A stretch of 64,000 nucleotides of DNA. Source: Terana coerulea (lineage: Eukaryota; Basidiomycota; Agaricomycetes; Polyporales; Phanerochaetaceae). Shown here piece by piece: positions 59,339 through 64,000 of this stretch. The notes under the pieces are model-generated. The model had not been told where the DNA came from and ran no database searches. It saw only the letters and a program-made list of their open reading frames with translations. The DNA lies in the NCBI GenBank assembly GCA_024811115.1, contig JAKOGH010000031.1, forward strand, positions 1 through 64,000, read 5' to 3'. The translations under genes were made by a program, and so were the position numbers. The stretch's first letter is position 1, and the number at the start of each line of letters is the position of its first letter.

Positions 59339-62300
59339 ATGTTCTCCCCGTCCTCGCAGGCCTCGTCCTGCTCTCCACCGTCGTCGCGCGCCAGCCGTCG
59401 CAGCTGCAGCGCGATGTGCTGCCCCATCACTTTGCGCGTGCGGACACCCCGCACTCGCTCAACGTCTCGTCCTGCTCTGGTGCGTCCTCGCCTGCACGCG
59501 CCCGAAAGCGTTCTCACTTTCGCCCCCAGGATACACGTTGAACGGGCTCCAGGACACCAAGACCGGCGTGAAGGCGCACCTGAGCCTCGCCGGCGACGCT
59601 TGCAACGCGTTTGGCAAGGACATCGCCAACCTGACGCTCGAAGTCACTTACGATTCCGACACGAGGTGCGCCGCGCCCCGTCTCTTCCTCCGGGGACGCG
59701 ACTGACCCGCCTGCAGATTACACGTCAACATCTACGACACCGCGAACGCCCAGTTTACGATCCCGAAGTCCGTCCTCGCCCTCCCCGGCGCGCCGAACGC
59801 GATCCACAAGAACTCGTCCGACCTCGTCTTCAACTACGACCCCGCGCCCTTCGCGTTCTGGATCACGCGCCGCTCCGCGCCCGCCGCGACGCCGCTGTTC
59901 GACACGCGCGCCGCGTCGCTGCCGCCGACGCCGATCGCGCCCGTCATGCCGGCGGACAACAGCACCGCGCTCGACGGCTTCCCGCTCGTGTTCGAGGACC
60001 AGTACCTGCAGCTCACGTCGGCGCTGCCGCTTGGCGCCAATGTTTATGGTCTTGGTGAGGTCGTCGCCAGCAGCGGGTTCCGCCGCGACGTCGGCACGGA
60101 CGGCGGCGTCGGCTCTATCCAGACCATGTGGGCCCGCGACATCGCCGACCCCATCGACGAGAACGTGTACGCCCACTGTCTTGCTTTTTGTCATTCTGAA
60201 CGCGAACTCACCCCGCCGTCGCCAGCTACGGCTCGCACGCGTTTTACCTCGAGCACCGCCTCGACGACGCCACGCAGAAGTCGCAGACGCACGGTGTCTT
60301 CCTCTACAACGCCGCCGGCTCCGACATCCTGCTGCTCACGCCGCCCAGCTCGAACGTATCGCTCATCGAGTACCGCCTGCTCGGCGGCACGCTCGACTTC
60401 TACTTCTTCTCGGGCCCGAGCCCGCAGAAGGTGATCGAGCAGTACGGCGCGCTCGTCGGGCTGCCGACGTGGCAGCCCGCGTGGGGCTTCGGCTTCCACC
60501 TGTGCCGCTGGGGCTTCACGAACATCAACGAGACGAAGGAGGCGGTGCGGAGGATGAAGGAGGCGAATATCCCGCTGGAGAGTACGTCACAGTGCTTTCG
60601 TGTGCGCAGGAGACGACGCTCACGACGTGCTTCGCAGCGATCTGGAACGACATTGACCTGTACCATGCCGTCCGTGACTTTACGTCGGACCCCACCTCGT
60701 TCCCCGCCGAGGAGATGCGGTCGTTCATCCGCGAGCTGGTGAGTGCCCCGTTCCCGCACAGTGCACCAGCGGCTGACGCGATGCCCAGGCCGCCAACAAC
60801 CAACACTACATCCCCATCGTCGACGCCGCCGTCCCCAAACAAGTCAACGCGACCGACGTCGTACGTTCTTCCCCACACCCACTCGTCCCACCCCGCCACT
60901 AACCCACGCGCACAGTACGACCCCTACACGCGCGGCACCGAGCTCGACGCGTTCATCAAGAACCCCGACGGCACCGAGTACGTCGGCCAGGTCTGGCCCG
61001 GCTACACCGTCTTCCCGGACTGGTTCGGCAAGCACACGCAGACGTTCTGGACGGAGGCGCTCAAGAACTGGACGGACCTCGGGATCGAGTTCTCCGGCAT
61101 CTGGCTCGACATGAACGAGGCGTCCTCGTTCTGCGACGGCTCTTGGTGCGCACGCGCGTTTTTTGTTCAAGGGTGATAAGGATGCTGATTGTGGATAATG
61201 GGATGTAGTGGTACCGGCGCGGACTTGTCGAACACGAGCGTGCCGTTCATCCTCCCCGGCAAGCCAGGAAACCCGATACTTGACTACCCCGAAGGGTGAG
61301 CTCTCACTCTCGCTACCCAGTCCACGCCCACTGACCGAGTCCGGCAGGTACAACCTCACCATCTCGGGCCCGAGCGGCAACATCACCGTCAACGGCACAT
61401 TGACCTTCGGCGCCGGCGACGCCAGCCCCAGCGCACTCACAAAGCGCGGCGTCGGCGCCGGCAAGCAGTCCGACGTCGACCTCAACACGCCGCCGTACGC
61501 GATCCACAACGGCAACGGCCGGCTGTCGCTCCACGCGCTCGCGACGAACGCGACGCACGCGGGCGGGCTCGCCGAGCTCGACGTGCACAACCTCTGGGGG
61601 GCTCATGGAGGAGAAGGCGACGCACCTCGCGCTGAACGCGATCCAGCCGGGGAAACGCCCCTTCATCATCGCGCGCAGCACGTTCCCGAGCAGCGGCACG
61701 TGGGCGGGGCACTGGCTCGGCGACAACTTCAGCAAGTGGCAGTACATGCACTTCTCCATCCAGGGCGCGCTGCAGTTCCAGATCTTCCAGATCCCGTTCG
61801 TCGGCGCGGACACGTGTGGGTTTAATGGAAACAGCGATGAGGAGCTGTGCAACCGCTGGATGCAGCTGAGCGCGTTCATGCCGTTTTACCGGAACCATAA
61901 TATTCTGGGTGCGATACCCCAGGAGCCGTATGTGTGGGACAGCGTCGCGGAGGCGTCGCGCACGGCGATCAGCCTGCGCTACGCGCTGCTGCCGTACTGG
62001 GTGAGTCTCCCCCTCTTCTTTCGTTGGTGCGAAGGGCTGAATGATGGGGTGTAGTACACGCTGTACGCGAACGCGTCGACGACGGGCGCGCCGCCGCTGC
62101 GCGCGCTCTGGTACGAGTTCCCGGACGAGCCGGAGCTGTTCGGCGTCGACCAGCAGTACCTCGTCGGCCGCGACCTGCTGATCACGCCCGTCCTGACCCC
62201 GAACGTCACCACCGTCGACGGCATCTTCCCCGGCCGCGGCAACACGACGTGGCGCGACTGGTACACGCACGACGCCGTCGCGAACGCGAGCGTCGGCGCG

Positions 62301-62738
62301 AACACGACCCTCGCGGCGCCGCTCGGCCACATCAACGTGCACGTGCGCGACGGCGCCGCGATCCTGCTGCACACCACGCCCGGCTACACCATCACCGACA
62401 CGCTCGCGAGCCCGTACGAGCTGCTCGTCTCGACCGCCGCGGACGGCACTGCGTTCGGCAGCGCGTACTTCGACGACGGCGAGAGCGTCCCGCCGACGCC
62501 GCACCGCGGCGTGTCCTTCCACGCCACCAAGGGCTCGCTGAAGATCAGCGGCGCGGGCTCCTTCCATGTGGCGCAGAAGCTCGAGACCGTCACGATTCTT
62601 GGCACCGCGAAGCCCAGCACGGTGACCGTGCAGGGCAAGGCGGTGAAGAGCTGGACGTACGCGGCCGCGCAGCAGAAGCTGGTGGTGAGCGGGCTGAAGG
62701 TGGACTTCAACGGCGCGGCGAGCGTGGAGTGGAAGTGA
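59339..62738 (+). CDS. Secreted alpha-glucosidase GH31-C; two frameshifts
   Basis: Paralog of GH31-A and GH31-B with all GH31 blocks: YGLGEVVASSGFRRDVG, WQPAWGFGFHLCRWGF, nucleophile in GIWLDMNEASSFCDGSW, acid/base in GHWLGDNFSKW, GADTCGFNGNSDEELCNRW, ending AASVEWK. The signal peptide reads VLAGLVLLSTVVARQP but is out of frame with the ATG at 59339 by one base, so one base is probably missing just after the ATG. A second shift is in the G6 run at 61596-61601, where five G would give LWGLMEEKATH. It has about nine introns against thirteen in GH31-A. Third codon positions are strongly GC-rich compared with its paralogs, which may mean higher expression or different ancestry. Confidence 0.9.
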
Positions 62739-63821
62739 GGTGTAAATTTATTTGTTTAATGTCTTATAATGCTGTGTACGATTGCTGACTTGCTTGGAAG
62801 GAAAATACCATCTCATTCGTCATCGTTTTGTCTGCGGTGGCCGTGTACTTGTACGCCGGATATAGCTAAGGTAGTGCACTGGTCTGTACTCATACTCAAC
62901 TTCAGGCTTGGGATATCGAGTGATAAGTGCGTCGCAATCACGTGGTGATCAACCTTATAGCATAATGGGCGAGGCCGCTATTTCACAGCTTCGATCCTCT
63001 AGGATATGCCCACTGACTGTCAGGCTCCAAACCAGCCCTGCCTTGCGTACTCGTTCAAACCTAATTCTGAACGAATGTGAACGGCTGAATGAGCCATGGC
63101 TGCCCAGGTCCATTGCCTATTGAGCTCCCGCTGATGGCTCACGGCCAAAGTTCAAGCACCGATACCTTTCGAAACCCAGTTTGAACTCTCTGGGTTGCCG
63201 AGCTCTGGGCATGCTGCATCCTGTTCCTCAATCACTCACATGCGAACTTCGGCCTTCATCCAGTTTTTATTGGTGCACAAAACATACCGTTACAACTATA
63301 TACATGGGCGTTGATAGGCTAAAGGCCTGCCGCGAGACTCACAGTTGCTAGGTGCTGCTGCGGTACATTTGTCAAATGTGCCGGTCACGCACCGCCCTGC
63401 AGATTGCACGCTGCCTAGTAGTTGTGCTTCTAAGTTCCTTAGCTCACGCATTTGCTAACAACTTTACCAGGCTGACTTCTTATTCACAAGCATGTACTTG
63501 TGTGTGCACTGCACACTCGCTATCCTCGCTCTGTCGGCCTTTTCCATTCATATGAAAGCCAAAGCGGGTCAAGCTTCAGGTCATTCTCCACCTCATTGAC
63601 AATGACAAGTCGAACTTGGGTTGGTGGTGGAGCTGTGGGAACGGGTACTCAGAATCGTGGGTCGTGTTGCACATGGAGATTCACACGGCTCTGCCTATGA
63701 GTACTCATGGGTCGCCTGGACTCGCGCAGCTTCACATCTCAACGACTGGTTCTCATATTGAGCACTCAGCCTGACTGCCTTCCGGTGCTCACGAATTGGC
63801 CGTGACGTTGCACGGTGAGCG
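62739..63821. other. Intergenic, mostly right repeat arm
   Basis: No gene supported up to about 63200; from there it matches the left end of the window in inverted orientation. Confidence 0.5.
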
Positions 63822-64000
63822 ATGGCAGGGGTTCCTGACTATGAGATTTACGCTCGGTAAGTGTGTCGACATCTGATGTATTTCTGGCCTAAACACACGA
63901 CGACTAGGTGTATGAAGAGCCTAGGGTACGGTATCCCTTTGTGGTACGCCTCATCGTAACTATCACGCATGTGCTCAAGCTGAAAGAAACTTCCTTAGGG
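63200..64000. repeat. Right arm of window-flanking inverted repeat
   Basis: Matches the reverse complement of about 1-690, including introns and upstream DNA of the small gene. It carries an extra block at about 63590-63733 not present in the left arm. The inner limit is approximate. Confidence 0.75.
63822..64000 (+). CDS. 5' part of a small basidiomycete-type protein gene, right inverted copy (partial)
   Basis: Exons 63822-63856, 63908-63943 and 63999-64000 have the same lengths, phases and donor types as the left copy at 1-192. The product starts MAGVPDYEIYARCMKSLGYG and IPLW, identical to the left copy over the visible part. The gene runs off the window end. Function unknown. Confidence 0.6.

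Noticed and set aside
1..64000. CRISPR array, rRNA or tRNA genes
   Set aside because: No regularly spaced direct repeats, rRNA or tRNA signatures were seen, and the gene structure is eukaryotic.

Overview
This is a gene-dense nuclear fragment of a filamentous basidiomycete, most likely an agaricomycete and perhaps a polypore. Genes on both strands have many introns of about 45-65 bases with GTRNGT-like donors, intergenic gaps are short, and the protein families are typical of mushroom genomes: HET-domain proteins, a DUF2235 lipase-like protein, secreted GH31 glucosidases, an ArAE-type transporter and a Ser/Thr-rich one-pass membrane protein. The species-level guess is inference only.

Layout. 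Both window edges carry the 5' end of the same small basidiomycete-type gene, in opposite orientation (1-192 minus; 63822-64000 plus), inside an inverted repeat of roughly 0.7-0.8 kb. From the left come a DUF2235 hydrolase (1486-4398), a multi-pass membrane protein (5182-6405) and two tandem HET-domain genes (6684-8588 and 9649-11936, minus) separated by a small DNA-transposon-like element. Next is a flavin monooxygenase (FMO1, minus) head-to-head with a cytosine deaminase (FCY1 type), then a secreted alpha-glucosidase (GH31-A), FMO2, a mucin-like membrane protein and GH31-B (minus). A gene-poor stretch (30.6-34.7 kb) leads to housekeeping genes: a peroxisomal 2,4-dienoyl-CoA reductase, an HMG-box factor, a uridine phosphorylase-like enzyme, a Gdt1/TMEM165 cation transporter, LSM6 and a large ArAE-like transporter. 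The right part repeats the FMO and GH31 theme (FMO3, GH31-C) before the right inverted copy.

The most notable structure is three FMO genes interleaved with three GH31 genes, separated by unrelated genes and flanked by inverted copies of a fourth gene. Five copies of a two-part sequence, GCCACAAAG-N8-CACGTG (or one mismatch), lie in the intergenic DNA around GH31-A, FMO2 and GH31-C. FCY1 and the uridine phosphorylase are both pyrimidine-salvage enzymes.

Caution: thirteen apparent single-base insertions or deletions interrupt nine otherwise well-conserved genes, including the normally essential LSM6, and several lie in homopolymers. This looks more like residual assembly error than wholesale gene decay. 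Where exons could be summed (GH31-A 977 aa, FMO3 604 aa, FCY1 158 aa, uridine phosphorylase 358 aa, dienoyl-CoA reductase 294 aa, mucin-like protein 434 aa, DUF2235 about 754 aa) the models close in frame.
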